DNA of 64,000 bases from NCBI GenBank assembly GCA_018398765.1, contig JAHBMJ010003309.1, positions 27,731 through 91,730 of the forward strand. Direction: 5' to 3'. Position 1 is the first letter of the stretch. Each line of letters starts with the position of its first letter. The stretch comes from Chromera velia (Eukaryota; Sar; Chromeraceae). Position numbers and translations under genes: made by a program. The notes under the pieces are model-generated. The model was not told the DNA's origin and made no database searches. It saw nothing but the letters and a program-made list of their open reading frames with translations. This document shows, in pieces, positions 38,424-49,071 of this stretch.

Positions 38424-38635
38424 GCAGGCAGGCAGACAGACAGACAGACAGACAGACAGGCAGACAGACAGACCGACAGAGAGACAGACAGACCGACAGA
38501 GAGACAGACAGTCAGACAGTCAGAGAGAGAAACAGTCTGACAAGCCAAACGGAGATAGATAGGTAGACAGAGCGAGACAGGATTGTGGGCAAACAAATGC
38601 AAATCAAGACAGCCCGACAGAATCCCCTTGTGTGC

Positions 38636-38668
<33 letters not shown>

Positions 38669-39265
38669 GGAGAGAAGGGGGCGGGAGAGAGTAAAATGTG
38701 GGGCAGAATGAAGAATTCAAGTGACACCGTGTAAGGAATGCAGAGGGCCAACCACAGGGAAAGAAGACGATGAACCCAATGAAGAGAAGAAGAGAGGAAA
38801 AGAGAGTGTAAGAGAGGATCATCGACGACAGCAAAACGGCCAGCTTTTAGAGAAACAAGAAAGCAAAGTAAAAAAGTAGATTTAGACAGGGAAGGTACAA
38901 AGAAACGAAAGAACAAGGAGTAGGAGGGATGACGGCCGGCCGGGGAAAAATGCACTGTAGTAGAGACAGATTTGTCTGGTTGTGAATTTCGTAGGTTTTG
39001 TCATGTTCTGCCTCTCTGCCAATGCCCGTTTCGGCTATCCTCCCACAGAACGAGGCAAGACTGTACTAGACAGGTATTCATACATACATGTGATCAGAAA
39101 TCACATCCAATTCTGTCTGTATGAATGCAGGTTCTTGAGGAGGACCAGATTCTCCTCGAGCAGAAGAATGCAAAGGGTGCAGAAGGGAAGGGGGCAGCCG
39201 GAGCAGTCCCTTCTGTGCTCGCACTGCTTCTTCTCTCGATTGCCCACCTCACAGGCCGGCGGTGA
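36637..39265 (+). CDS. Secreted, probably GPI-anchored protein with beta-trefoil-like core
   Basis: Exons 36637-38079 and 39131-39265, joined in phase 0, give 525 aa. The N-terminus [18 protein letters not shown] is a signal peptide. A Thr/Glu/Lys-rich acidic spacer follows (to about residue 125), then a Cys-rich part ([30 protein letters not shown]). Residues about 250-445 resemble a ricin-type trefoil ([48 protein letters not shown]). The second exon encodes a charged helix, then [20 protein letters not shown] and GRR before TGA, a good GPI-attachment signal. The intron (38080-39130, GTCAGG donor) is filled with GACA repeats. Without splicing the frame would run to 38169 with a Lys/Arg-rich end, so the splice is inferred. 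A lectin-like surface role is a guess from the fold. Confidence 0.6.
38164..38545 (+). repeat. GACA tetranucleotide microsatellite
   Basis: About 380 bp of (GACA)n with GGCA, GATA and GACC variants, inside the inferred intron of the GPI-anchored protein gene. A GT and GA run continues at 38631-38668. Confidence 0.9.
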
Positions 39266-40445
39266 GGGTCGCGGTGTTGAGCAGATCAAGCAAAGAGAAG
39301 AGAGAGAAACAGCTTGATCGTCCGGAATTAAATCAAAAAGGGCTCCAGCTGTCTTTACTTTTCGTCTGCCCGCGCCACACATTTGTTCTGTTCTTACAGC
39401 GCCGCGCGGGACCTGCTGAACTGAAAGGGGAGTGTCGGGCCGGCACTGCCTTGCAGAAGTACCAGGAGGAATCGTTGAGAGCGAGGACAGAGAAGCGGCC
39501 TCCAAAAGACAGAAATTGCTGATCTATTTGAAACAGTTATTTGTATTCATTTTATTATCTTAATGCATGCTTCAAAAATTGAATCAAAAGCATGTTAACT
39601 TGCGCTGAGTGAATTCTATTACTGTTGTAAAAGATAAAAACATTATTTTTTTTTTTTCAAAATGTATCATATAGTGTGCTAAGTGTATCATTATAGATGT
39701 ATATCCTAGAAGTGCATCATTTTAGTCTTTCTATTATTTTTCTAATTTAATGTCAGATTTAGTTTTAATTTCACAAACCGTTCCAATTTTATAAATTAAT
39801 CACTAAATAAATACTTTTTACTTCCAGATTATACTAAAGGTTATAATACTAGTTGTAATCTAGATTGTAATATCAACTTAAACTTGAACTAATCCAGTAA
39901 CTCTAGCAGTAACTGAGTGTTACTGACAGTTTAGCTGACAAAGCCTGACACTGTGCTCATAGTACTTATTAAACATTAATTGCTGACTCGGAATTAATTG
40001 TCCTTCTAGTATATCGTTTCCATTACTTACATGACTGTCATATTAGGTTTGATTGCTGATTTCAGTGATTTGACTAGTGATTTGACTATCAAACCGTTTG
40101 ACATCACTTTCCTTAATATCACCTTAGCAGCTAGTTTGCACATTAGTACGTATCTGTACAAACAGACTCAACTAAAAGGATTTAACTATAGATTTAACAT
40201 ACTATAACATTCATACTGCCAGTGGCATACACAAGACTATCATACACTGGATCTTCACTGGCCGGGAAGTCTGATTCTATGAATATGACATAACATATTT
40301 TTTGATTGATTGATTGATTGAAACACCGCAATGTAGCCAGGTTTGTTGCAATGTTGCGTAGACAGATGGAAGGACAAGAGTGAGGCGGACGTGCTAGGAA
40401 CGGATCTCAAATGCTTCCCCCCCCCCCCCCCAAAAAAAAAAGAAG
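39266..40445. other. AT-rich island downstream of the GPI-protein gene
   Basis: After about 260 bp of ordinary sequence, composition drops sharply to AT-rich from about 39530 to 40330, including a T-tract at 39647-39658 and a (GATT)n stretch at 40302-40319. A C12 A11 homopolymer run abuts the gap. No gene is seen. Confidence 0.65.
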
Positions 40446-40767
40446 NNNNNNNNNNNNNNNNNNNNNNNNNNNNNNNNNNNNNNNNNNNNNNNNNNNNNNN
40501 NNNNNNNNNNNNNNNNNNNNNNNNNNNNNNNNNNNNNNNNNNNNNNNNNNNNNNNNNNNNNNNNNNNNNNNNNNNNNNNNNNNNNNNNNNNNNNNNNNNN
40601 NNNNNNNNNNNNNNNNNNNNNNNNNNNNNNNNNNNNNNNNNNNNNNNNNNNNNNNNNNNNNNNNNNNNNNNNNNNNNNNNNNNNNNNNNNNNNNNNNNNN
40701 NNNNNNNNNNNNNNNNNNNNNNNNNNNNNNNNNNNNNNNNNNNNNNNNNNNNNNNNNNNNNNNNNNN
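40446..40767. other. Assembly gap (322 N)
   Basis: A run of N flanked on the left by C12 A11 GAAG and on the right by A10 GAAG G11. The similar flanks suggest the gap sits in a homopolymer-rich repeat. Confidence 0.95.
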
Positions 40768-41486
40768 AAAAAAAAAAGAAGGGGGGGGGGGCGTATGTTA
40801 AGACTTGTACTCCATAATTTACAAAGGAGGGCATGGAGGAAAATTATCATCCGAAAATGAGGAGAAAATAATAGAGATCAACAATGCTGACCCTCGACAG
40901 AACAGGTGAAAACAGAATGATATCCTTTTTGTCACACCTCCACAGAAAACTTAAGCCATGAACTGCTGCCTTGACTGATTTCCTGGGGCGATGCTTTCCC
41001 TGATTGTGGAGGTAATTGCGGGGGGAAAGCAACGATCTAATTGTCATTTTGAATCCATCAACTTGCGAGGTTTTCATGGAAGAGGGCAGAAAGGGGATTG
41101 TCGACGATCGGGTCCCTTGCCCTGGCCGCTGCCTGCCTCTCTTTTGAAGAGAACTCTGAGAGAGAGAGAGAATCTGGATGAGCTGCTCGACACGGGAGGT
41201 AAACATTTGGACGGGCCTGGAGGGTGCCTTCCGAGGGGGACATTGAAAGTCTGTTTGACGCCTAGCTGAGGATCGGACTCTGATATGATCGTTGGCGGAA
41301 CTCACCTTGAAGTTGCAGCTGCATGCTGCGGACCCGATCACCGCACGATGACACATGCAGATCTCGACCGATCGAGTGAAAGAATCGTGAAGAGAAAATC
41401 TATCTTTCCCGGCCCCCTGTTTCAAGACTCTCTGACTGCATGTGAGGTGTACAGCGGGTCTCTTCACCTTAGTCCCACTACACTAC
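40768..41486. other. Spacer between the gap and the histone-doublet gene
   Basis: No convincing independent gene. On the minus strand there are a strong donor-like CAAG|GTGAGT at about 41305 and a CATGCAG acceptor before it. Further small exons of the histone-doublet gene could therefore lie here if the GTGAGT at its 3' end is used. Confidence 0.35.
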
Positions 41487-42101
41487 TCACGCGGACAAGG
41501 GAGGCCACTTTCCCTGAAAGAATTCTTCAAGTAAAGGATCGGAGCGTATCCCTCTCTTGATGTGGTCTTCTGTCAGATTCTCCCTCGCCTCAGCTGCCTT
41601 CTCTGGATCTGGATCTTTAGCAGACACAATCTGCTTTCTCTGGTTGTTCGACAGCTCCACAACCTCTGCCATCATGTACTGGCACAAAGCCGCCATGCCC
41701 ATCGCCACCTTTGGGGGAACTGGGCTGTTCAGAGACTCATCCAGTAGTTTGGAAACAGCAGGTATGGAAATATGAACATCAGAGGCTGTTTGCATCTCCT
41801 CTGTGGTCACGGATGCTCCGGACCCCCCGTCTCCTCCAGTCTCCTTCTTTTCTTCTATATCATTCACCTTACAGCACGCCTTGAGAAACTCCCCCTTGGC
41901 GTAGCTCTTCAATTCTCCTGGGATGATATCTTCAATCGTCTTCTGTATTGCCTCCAGTGTAAATTCCTCCTTCCCCTTGACAAACGCTTTAACAATGGCC
42001 TGGACGAGAGCAACAAGGGCCTCTTTTCCTGATTCTGATGCCGTCACTTCACCGCAGAAATCCGAAACCACCTTGTGGATACCAGAAGATTCCCAATCCA
42101 T
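41487..42101 (-). CDS. Divergent H2B-H2A histone-fold doublet
   Basis: A single open exon, 204 aa from ATG at 42101 to TGA at 41487. Residues about 7-80 match the end of H2B: a helix-rich stretch, then FTLEAIQKTIEDIIPGELKS and YAKGEFLKACCKV. These parallel the H2B alpha-3 and the PGEL-initiated alpha-C helix. A Gly/Glu linker (81-108) follows. Residues about 109-197 match H2A: ISIPAVSKLLDE, MAALCQYMMAEVVELSNNQ, then after an 18-residue insertion LTEDHIKRGIRSDPLLEEFF, the counterpart of the H2A RHLQLAIRNDEELNKLL segment. The H2B alpha-2 looks about eight residues short, and basic tails are missing, so it may not be a core nucleosomal histone. A perfect GTGAGT overlaps the stop, so a spliced C-terminal extension is possible. 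It is divergent to PIG-W. An NF-Y/Dr1-type factor is the alternative, but PGEL favours H2B. Confidence 0.7.
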   Translation of the reverse strand: MDWESSGIHKVVSDFCGEVTASESGKEALVALVQAIVKAFVKGKEEFTLEAIQKTIEDIIPGELKSYAKGEFLKACCKVNDIEEKKETGGDGGSGASVTTEEMQTASDVHISIPAVSKLLDESLNSPVPPKVAMGMAALCQYMMAEVVELSNNQRKQIVSAKDPDPEKAAEARENLTEDHIKRGIRSDPLLEEFFQGKWPPLSA

Positions 42102-42691
42102 TTCAAAAGAGACAGATGCAAAACACACATGCAAATCCGGAACTGTCCTGCACGGCTTGGGTCTGGAGTTACGACAGCAATCAGTTTTCTGAGTACAGTT
42201 TGCTTTCTGCGCTGCTGGAACACATGTTGGTGCTTAATTCTATGTATGTATATATTAATATTAATACATGTGACATACAGAAAGAGGACGCACCCATTCG
42301 GATCCAACAACACCGTTGACTAATTTGCCTGACCTTCACGCATGCAGCATGCATGCAGGTCGAAGGCATGCATGGCTCGGAATGGCTCGCGGAGGCTGCG
42401 CGGGCTCTGCAACTGTCACTGAGTTGGGCGTCTCCTTAAATTGGACCTTAATATTGCCAAATCACGCACGCAATCGCACGCATCTCCTATCATCTCCTCT
42501 ATCAGATGTTCGATCAATCTCATCGTGCAGGAAGTCTGCCTTGGCGTCTGATACCTTGTATTTATAGTGGACAACACAGGAGTAGAGAGCACTTGTCCGG
42601 ACTGGCGATGAGGTTGCGCTTTTGAGGTAGAAACTCTTTTGTGAAACAGCAGAGCGACTTTGGGTCCCCCGCTTCCCGTAGCTGTAGCACA
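42102..42691. promoter_or_regulatory. Divergent promoter region between the histone doublet and PIG-W, with two TGCATGC-type sites
   Basis: Only 590 bp separate the two start codons. TGCATGCA is at 42350-42357 and GCATGCATG at 42366-42374, near the centre. An AT-rich patch (42235-42270) precedes them. A shared promoter is inferred. Confidence 0.45.
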
Positions 42692-44066
42692 ATGGGGACG
42701 GAGGGCAAGAAGAGCCTAGGATTTCTGGACAAGTGGTGGTGGTATGGATGCCCTGAGGGCTTGGACCACAGCTTTTGTTCATCCGACTTGGGCGAAGAAA
42801 AATACAAAGAACTTCAAACCGTTGCTTATGATAACCCTCACGGATTTTCCTGGGTTTTGCTGTTCGAGATTTACGCTTTCGTGTTTCTGATGCCTGTATT
42901 GCTAATAGTGGGCCAAAAGGTCAAGGAGAATACAGGGTGTACAAATGCTCGGGTGTTTGGTATCGGAAGTTTCTTCTGGGATTTTTTATTTGTTTTTGGT
43001 CCCCCCACGTTGTTAATGCTCGCTCCTCCCTTCCTCTTTCTCCTGGTTGGATACATGGGCGCCTTCTTCTTGGCCCTGTGCATCACTTTGTGGCAGCAAG
43101 GGTCAAGTGGGAAGATTGATGGGATCCCCGTGCGGGTTGACGAGAGAAGCAGACCCCTCTTTCTGTCGACCTACAGGGCCGTGATGATGGTGTCGACATG
43201 TGTCGCCATCCTGGCCGTGGACTTCCTCGCGTTTCCGCGCAGATTTGCCAAGAGCCTTCGTCTTGGTTTTTCCTTGATGGATGCCGGAGTGGGAGGGGTG
43301 TTGTTTGCAGGAGGTGCGGTCTCGCGGTGGGCGAGGGGTGACAAGAATAGTTCCCCTCTGTTGAACAGTCTTGCGCGGCTGTGGCCGTTGCTGGTGATGG
43401 GCACGGCGCGATTTGTCATCATTTGGGTTGCAGACAAACACGTGCCTGCAACAGAGTACGGTGTACATTGGAATTTTTTCTTCACTCTCGGTGTGGTGGC
43501 AGTGGGTGCAGTGGTGGCAGAGAAATTGGTGTCTCCTGAGCATGCTTGGGTCCTCGCTGCGTTGATCTCTGGGATTTATGAGTGCTTTCTCTGTCTGGGG
43601 GGTGGAGAGGAGTTCATCCTCGATAGCTCTCGAACGAATTTCTTTTCTTCCAATCGTGAGGGCATTCTTGGGTGTTTAGGCTTTCTGTCCGTGCATCTCT
43701 GCGGAGTCTCAGTGGGAAGGGGGGTCTTCATTTCGTTTGTTGAGGGAGAGGAGTTGACGGCAGAAGAGCTGAACAATCAGACCTCATCCGGTGTGGAACT
43801 TGAGGGTGAGAAGGAGAAGGAGAAGGAGAAAGAAGGGAATGCAGAAGAGAAAGAGAAGAAAAAGGGGGCAAGTGCAGAGAAAGGAGAGTTGGCACGGAGC
43901 GCGGACAAAGGAGCGAGACAGCGGAAGGGAAAAGGGAAGGGAGGCGCTGATGGCAGCCCCACAAAGCAGGAGAAGGTAAGAGCAGTCTGTGGATTCAGAT
44001 GTATTGGTATGGGAATGGCAAATGCAAACCCCCACTTCGCACTAAAAATGAAGAGAAGGGTTCTTC

Positions 44067-44097
<31 letters not shown>

Positions 44098-44120
44098 TTT
44101 TTCTTTCTGTCTTTCTTTCT

Positions 44121-44159
<39 letters not shown>

Positions 44160-47100
44160 TTTGTTATCTGTTCTCTGTGTGTATCGCCTCGACTTGCTCC
44201 TCCCAGGCTCGCTGGAATCTGGGACTACTTTGTCGTATGCTCTCAGCAACAATGGAGCGAGGAAGAGGGAGAACAGACGTTTCTTCGTTTGCTCCTTGGT
44301 ATTCTTGGTGTCATTGCTCTGCTTTTCGTTTTCCCCCTTGAGGTGGGGGGCGATGAGTGCAGATAGCGGCAGTGCCAGGCACTGCTTCTCTTCTCGATAT
44401 TTTTGAAAAAAAAAGATTCATGTGCCTGCTGTGCGACCTGCTCATGCGTGCAGGAGAAGGGTAAAGGAAAATCGTCCGAAGGGGAGGAAGGGAAGAAGAG
44501 CGAAACCAAATTCCCCAACGAGACGAAAGTGGCGGAAGGGAAATTTCGCATTGCGAAGGGATTGCACACATATTTGTTCAAGTAAGCTAGTGAGAAGAAT
44601 TGAAATACTCCGAAAAGTATGCATTCGGTGAATCCCTTCTCCTTTCACTTCATTTAGCACTCGGCGTCTTGTATTATCTTATGCATCTGTCTTCTTTCTC
44701 CATGAGCGATCTGTGGACCCGTGTGAAAGTCAACACCTTCTGTTATCTTGCTTGGTCCTTTCTGTCCTTCTGCCTGTCCTCCTTCCTCTCTATCTGATTC
44801 CGTCGTTCTCTGATAATGAGCGCGATCTGATGCCCGCCTGTTTCCCTGACCCCTTCTCCCCGCCTCCTGCGCCTTTCTGACCAAAGCCCTCACCTCACCG
44901 GACCTGCTTCGTGTCGGTCGCTGCCTCTATCTGCAGAGTCCTGGTGCTCTCTCTGTCAGTGGCTGCGGGTCTTTCTGAATCTTTCGGGGCCGTGCCTTCG
45001 CGCAGAATGGTCAGTCAGTCTCTGTGGATTCATTCCGTTCGGCAGTGGCGGACAGACTTCGCTGGTTTCCATTCCGACCAGACAGACGGTCAAACAATTG
45101 TCTGTTCAATTGCTCTATCCGTGTGCATTTGTCGTTTGACGGACATCGCTTCAAATTGGTTCCGTGGGCTCAGCAGAGAGAGAAAAAAGGGGAAAGCCAG
45201 TAGAGTCTTCAGTCACTTCGGGGAGGGCTCCTAATGCATTTTGAGTCTCTTTTCTGTGGAATAGAGGCCAAAAAAGGCTGTCGACTGCGTTTTTCATGTA
45301 GAGATGCCTTTCCCGATTTGTCAATGGGCGGTCATTTGCAGGCGAATGCGGGGTATGTGCTTCACACAGTCGCTTTGAACGTGTTCGCCATGCAACTTTT
45401 CTTCCTTGGCAGCCGCATTGTCGAACAAGGAGGTCGGTGCTTGCAGGAAGAGGGGCAAGAAAGGGAAGGAAAGGGATGCATTCAGAACGAACGCACAGAT
45501 ATGAAAAGGGCGAATATTGAGGGTAGACAGGTGCGGTCTAGAAGGGCAGAATGAGGATCCATCGTTGCACGAAAGAGAGCTTGGCTGACGTTCTTTCCTC
45601 CATACCTTCTGAAGTCTGCTCTCCCCCACTTCCTCTTCTCTTATCTTTTCTATGAATCATCGGTCCAGCTAGCACTCTGTGATTCTTTGCGCATTCTTCT
45701 TCTTCTTATGAGACGCTGATCTTTAGGGTCTGCTCTGTCAGCTCTTTTTCTTTCTGTCCCTCTCCGGTCGGGTCAATGGGTGGAGGGATGGAGCGCTTGT
45801 GTCAATCGGGTCGGATGACCGATAGAGCGTCTTCTGTTCCACAGGCAGAGAGGCAATTTTTCTTTTTTTCTCGGATCATTTCTTCGACAGCGAACCTGTC
45901 TTCCTGGCCTTCTTCTCCCGTGTGTTTGTGCGTTGTAGTGCTTGTTCATCTCTCTTCTCTCATCAAGTGTGTGCGTGTGCAATCGGGAGAGGGCTGCAGG
46001 GGGTCCGACAATTCCTGTGTGGAGGAATCTGCTTGTAGAGGCGATCCACGAAAACCAACTCACAGTCTTCCTGGTAGTCAGTCCGACAGGCAGGCAGTCA
46101 GGCACGGCGTTGAGCACATTTAGAGACTGAGTTCATCCACTCTCTCATGAAATCTCCAGCAGTCCTGCAAAGGTTTCAAGTCGGTCCAACTCTGCAATTG
46201 GGAGGCATCTGCGCCCCTCCACTCTTCTTCAGCCTTTGCCTGCAGACTGCGACGAGCGGCTTTCATGCCCAGTATGTACGATTTCTTTCTGTCTTCATTG
46301 GCTCAGATGTCGTTCATCTTCACATTCATGCCCTTTCTCCCCTTCTGTTTACTTCCGAGTCTCCTTCGGCCTCTCCACTATGTATCCTTTCTCGTCCTCC
46401 CCCTCCTGCTCTTCTGCCCGTTTTGTTGCCTTCCCGTAGGCCCGAATGCGATGCAGTAGGTGTTCATGGGTTCGAAGGCGACAGAGAAGTGCATGCAGGT
46501 TTTCTTAGGTCTGAAGGTTGGCATCCTCGCTCAGTTTCCGTCTCTCCTTCATTCATCCTTTCATTTAGTGTCATGTCCTCCCTCCCTATCCCTTCTGCCA
46601 CACTTCAAATGAACAGGCCAACATCCTGACTGGTACTGTCGGAAAGGCAACACGGACGCTCGTGCAACCTCGTGCTACCGCCTTCAAAATCCTCGGCCTG
46701 TCAGTTCATATGAATAGACACATATTCTCAGATGCGCTTCGTGGCTGAATGAGCGAGGGCGGTACCGAGTGGGTCTCGCGCTGTTGCGTTCATCATCAAA
46801 TCACGCTCCAGATCTCGCATTCGACTGCACGTTCTCGGTCTCTTTCTCTGCCCCTTCTCTCTTCACCTTCTGACGTCCTGTCATTTATTTTCGCCTGTTC
46901 CTTTTTTTCGCATTTATTGCGCGTGCGCGTGTCTGTTCTCACCCTGTCTCGAAGTCCAAAATGGCTGTTTCTGCCTCAGAAGAAGGAAGGGTGGCGGAAA
47001 CCACCGGTTGAAAAGAAAGAGTCTGAGAGTGTGTGGTTGTTCCCTCTCCGTCGGAATTACGCTGCCTCTGTGCTGCTGCTCTGAACTTGTGGTCTGATGC

Positions 47101-47193
47101 GACAGGTACTCGTTGATCCTTGGCGTTGTTTCAGTGGGCCTGGGAGCTCTTGGTGTCTCTCGCCAGATTTGGGTTGGAAAATTGAAGAGTTAA
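42692..47193 (+). CDS. PIGW: GPI-anchored wall transfer protein / PIG-W inositol acyltransferase
   Basis: Transfers an acyl chain from acyl-CoA to the inositol of GlcN-PI in the ER membrane, an early step of GPI-anchor synthesis (known for GWT1/PIG-W). Exons 42692-43975, 44247-44342, 44454-44581, 44937-45009, 45342-45432, 46000-46076, 46617-46699 and 47106-47193 sum to 1,920 nt, 639 aa, with every phase closing. Diagnostic motifs are YRAVMMVSTCVAILAVDFLAFPRRFAK, shown here in parts as AILAVDFLAFPRRFAK and GFSLMDAGVGGVLFAGGAVS. Further ones are HWNFFFTLGVVAV, SNREGILGCLGFLSVHL, SRRMANAGYVLHTVALNVF (built across a splice) and AIHENQLTVFLVANILTGTV (also across a splice). There are multiple hydrophobic segments. 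A Lys/Glu/Gly-rich loop (about residues 365-475) is much longer than in yeast or human proteins. Donors at 45010, 46077 and 46700 are GTCAGT. Confidence 0.92.
44068..44156 (+). repeat. TTTC/TC microsatellite in a PIG-W intron
   Basis: (CTTT)n followed by (CT)n, just upstream of the acceptor at 44246. It is pyrimidine-rich on the sense strand and may act as an extended polypyrimidine tract. Confidence 0.9.
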
Positions 47194-48110
47194 CTGTACA
47201 TAAGTAACATTAAAATTTGATCATTGCTGACCCGGGAATCACGCAGCTGGATGTGCGACTCAGTGTATTGGATTGAAAACTAGATTGAAAAAATAATGTT
47301 CAGCAATCTGTTTAGTTTGAATTCACTTGTTAAACATATAATCTTAGGACAGTTTTTTTATTCAAATATTATTTTAGAATATATTATATTTAACACTCTA
47401 CTTCATTAGTTTTATTACTGTTTTAACTTTTAAACCTACTCAAGAACTGGGTCAACTGACTTTTAAACTCATTTAAGATATATGATTGATTGATTGATAA
47501 GATTTATACATTCTGACTTAGGATATGATTTAGGATAAAATCATAGGAACTTTAAAAAAAAAAAATTATGGTAGTACAAGACTATTTTTTGTTTTTTGTT
47601 TGTTTTACTTTTTAAACCTGATTGAACACTAGATTGAACAACACTTCTAGCAAGCAGTAGCAACACTTTATGTACAACAGCTGTGCAACATGTGAATAAC
47701 ACTTATGAAACACTCAAAATTCAGCTTTAAATAACAGCATGTAGTTTAACTTTTAAAAAAATTTGAAAAGCATAAAGGGTTAATTCAGAATCGACTAAAA
47801 GTTTAAGAAGATTTTTTTTTTTCTTTAGCTGATGCGTAGCTAATGCATGCACTGTAATAACTAGGTAATAACTACTAATGTGATACTATATAATTAATAC
47901 CTAACATTTTCTTTAAAGAATCTTTATTGAACTTTTATAATTCAACCCATGACTCGGCAGAAAAGAAATGAGATTGAATTTACGGTTGTGAGCATGGGTT
48001 GGAAACCTAGCTGAAGCTAGAGGTATACTAGAGATGAAGACTACTGAAGAGTCAGTGAAGACCTTAGTACCTGAACACCCCTATTAAAGACTACACGTGT
48101 AGTAGTCGTG
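47194..48110. other. AT-rich island downstream of PIG-W
   Basis: Strongly AT-rich with several A/T tracts (47553-47566, 47812-47822) and a (GATT)n patch at 47483-47500. It lies between two genes in the same direction, so it is the one island of five not in a convergent gap. No coding frame is seen. Confidence 0.65.
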
Positions 48111-49071
48111 TATACAAATGGACTGGGATCCGCTTTTAATTTACATGCTCATTGAAGCCTCACTGGCAGGCCCCCGAGGAAATTTGTTAACAAAAAGAAA
48201 CGGCCGCTCCCATCTGAGTCAAAGTTCCTTGTGGTCGCCTGCAGTATCCAGTAATGCCCTGCACGACCCTGCAAAGAGCATACAAAGAGTAAGAAAGAGG
48301 AAGGAGGAAGAAAGGAACCCATAGAGTTTAAGAACAAGTTGGGGGCCCCGCATCAAAGAGAAACGACCAACCAGATAGGAAATTGGAGAAAGGAAACCTG
48401 CTTAAATCCTCTCATCTCTACTATATCATTTGAACGTGCTCTCAGTCAACTCAACGAACCTCTCACCCTTCAGCGTCCGATCAATCTTCCAGACCACCAT
48501 GTGGGATCTACGCGGAGCATGTATCGAGATGTGTATACGCATACATGCCTCATATTATAATCACTACGTGAGTATTTGCACAAACCGATGGATGCCTTAA
48601 TTGTTTTGAGAATATGTGTGCGTGCAGGTATAGCTGTAGTGACTCGGAAGTGTACTGGAAGAAGCCCGGCATTCCAGACTCCGATGATTGCTGATCGATC
48701 GAAGCCCTCAATTGACAGGCCCCGGCATACCTCAAAAGCAGACCCCGGCATGCCAACGGACAAGACAGGCCCCGGCATATTCATTCATTCATTCATTCAT
48801 TCATTCGTGGCTTTGTGCGTTGGGATTCGTGGAAACAGTGCGCCTCAAAAATCGTCACTAGATCTGGCTTGTCCGTTGGCATGCCGGGGTCTGCTTTTGA
48901 GGTATGCCGGGGCCTGTCTTGTCCGTTGGCATGCCGGGGCCTGCTTTTAAGCATTCATCTTAACAGACAGATTCTCTCTTCTATCGACTCGCTCTCGTTC
49001 ATTTAAGTATTGTTGGGTTCTGTGCACGTCGCTGTTCGGCTGTCGGGAGAGATTGTCACACGTTGAAGAGA
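48111..49071. other. Intergenic region upstream of the MICU gene, containing an inverted repeat
   Basis: No gene recognised. Contains the 48-bp inverted repeat described separately, an (ATTC)n run at 48779-48806 within its loop, and the start-proximal region of the MICU-type gene. Confidence 0.5.
48717..48950. repeat. 48-bp perfect inverted repeat with a third partial copy
   Basis: The arm at 48717-48764 is the exact reverse complement of 48868-48915, with a loop of 103 bp that includes an (ATTC)n run. A further partial copy in the right-arm orientation follows at 48919-48948. The unit is built on GGCATGCCGGGGYCTGC-type words. It is foldback or MITE-like, with no transposase nearby. Confidence 0.8.

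Noticed and set aside
38214-38602. Frames of RQTDRQTD or SVCLSVCL type
   Set aside because: Translation of the GACA microsatellite.
39101-39505. A 134-codon minus-strand frame over the last exon of the GPI-anchored protein
   Set aside because: The plus strand carries a spliced, in-phase hydrophobic anchor end; the minus frame has no domain sense or splice partners.
40343-40860. Frames running through the N block
   Set aside because: They consist almost entirely of unknown bases.
48560-48960. CRISPR-like spacing of the repeated GGCATGCCGGGG unit
   Set aside because: Only three units, in opposite orientations, with no regular spacers, in a eukaryotic nuclear context; better described as an inverted repeat.
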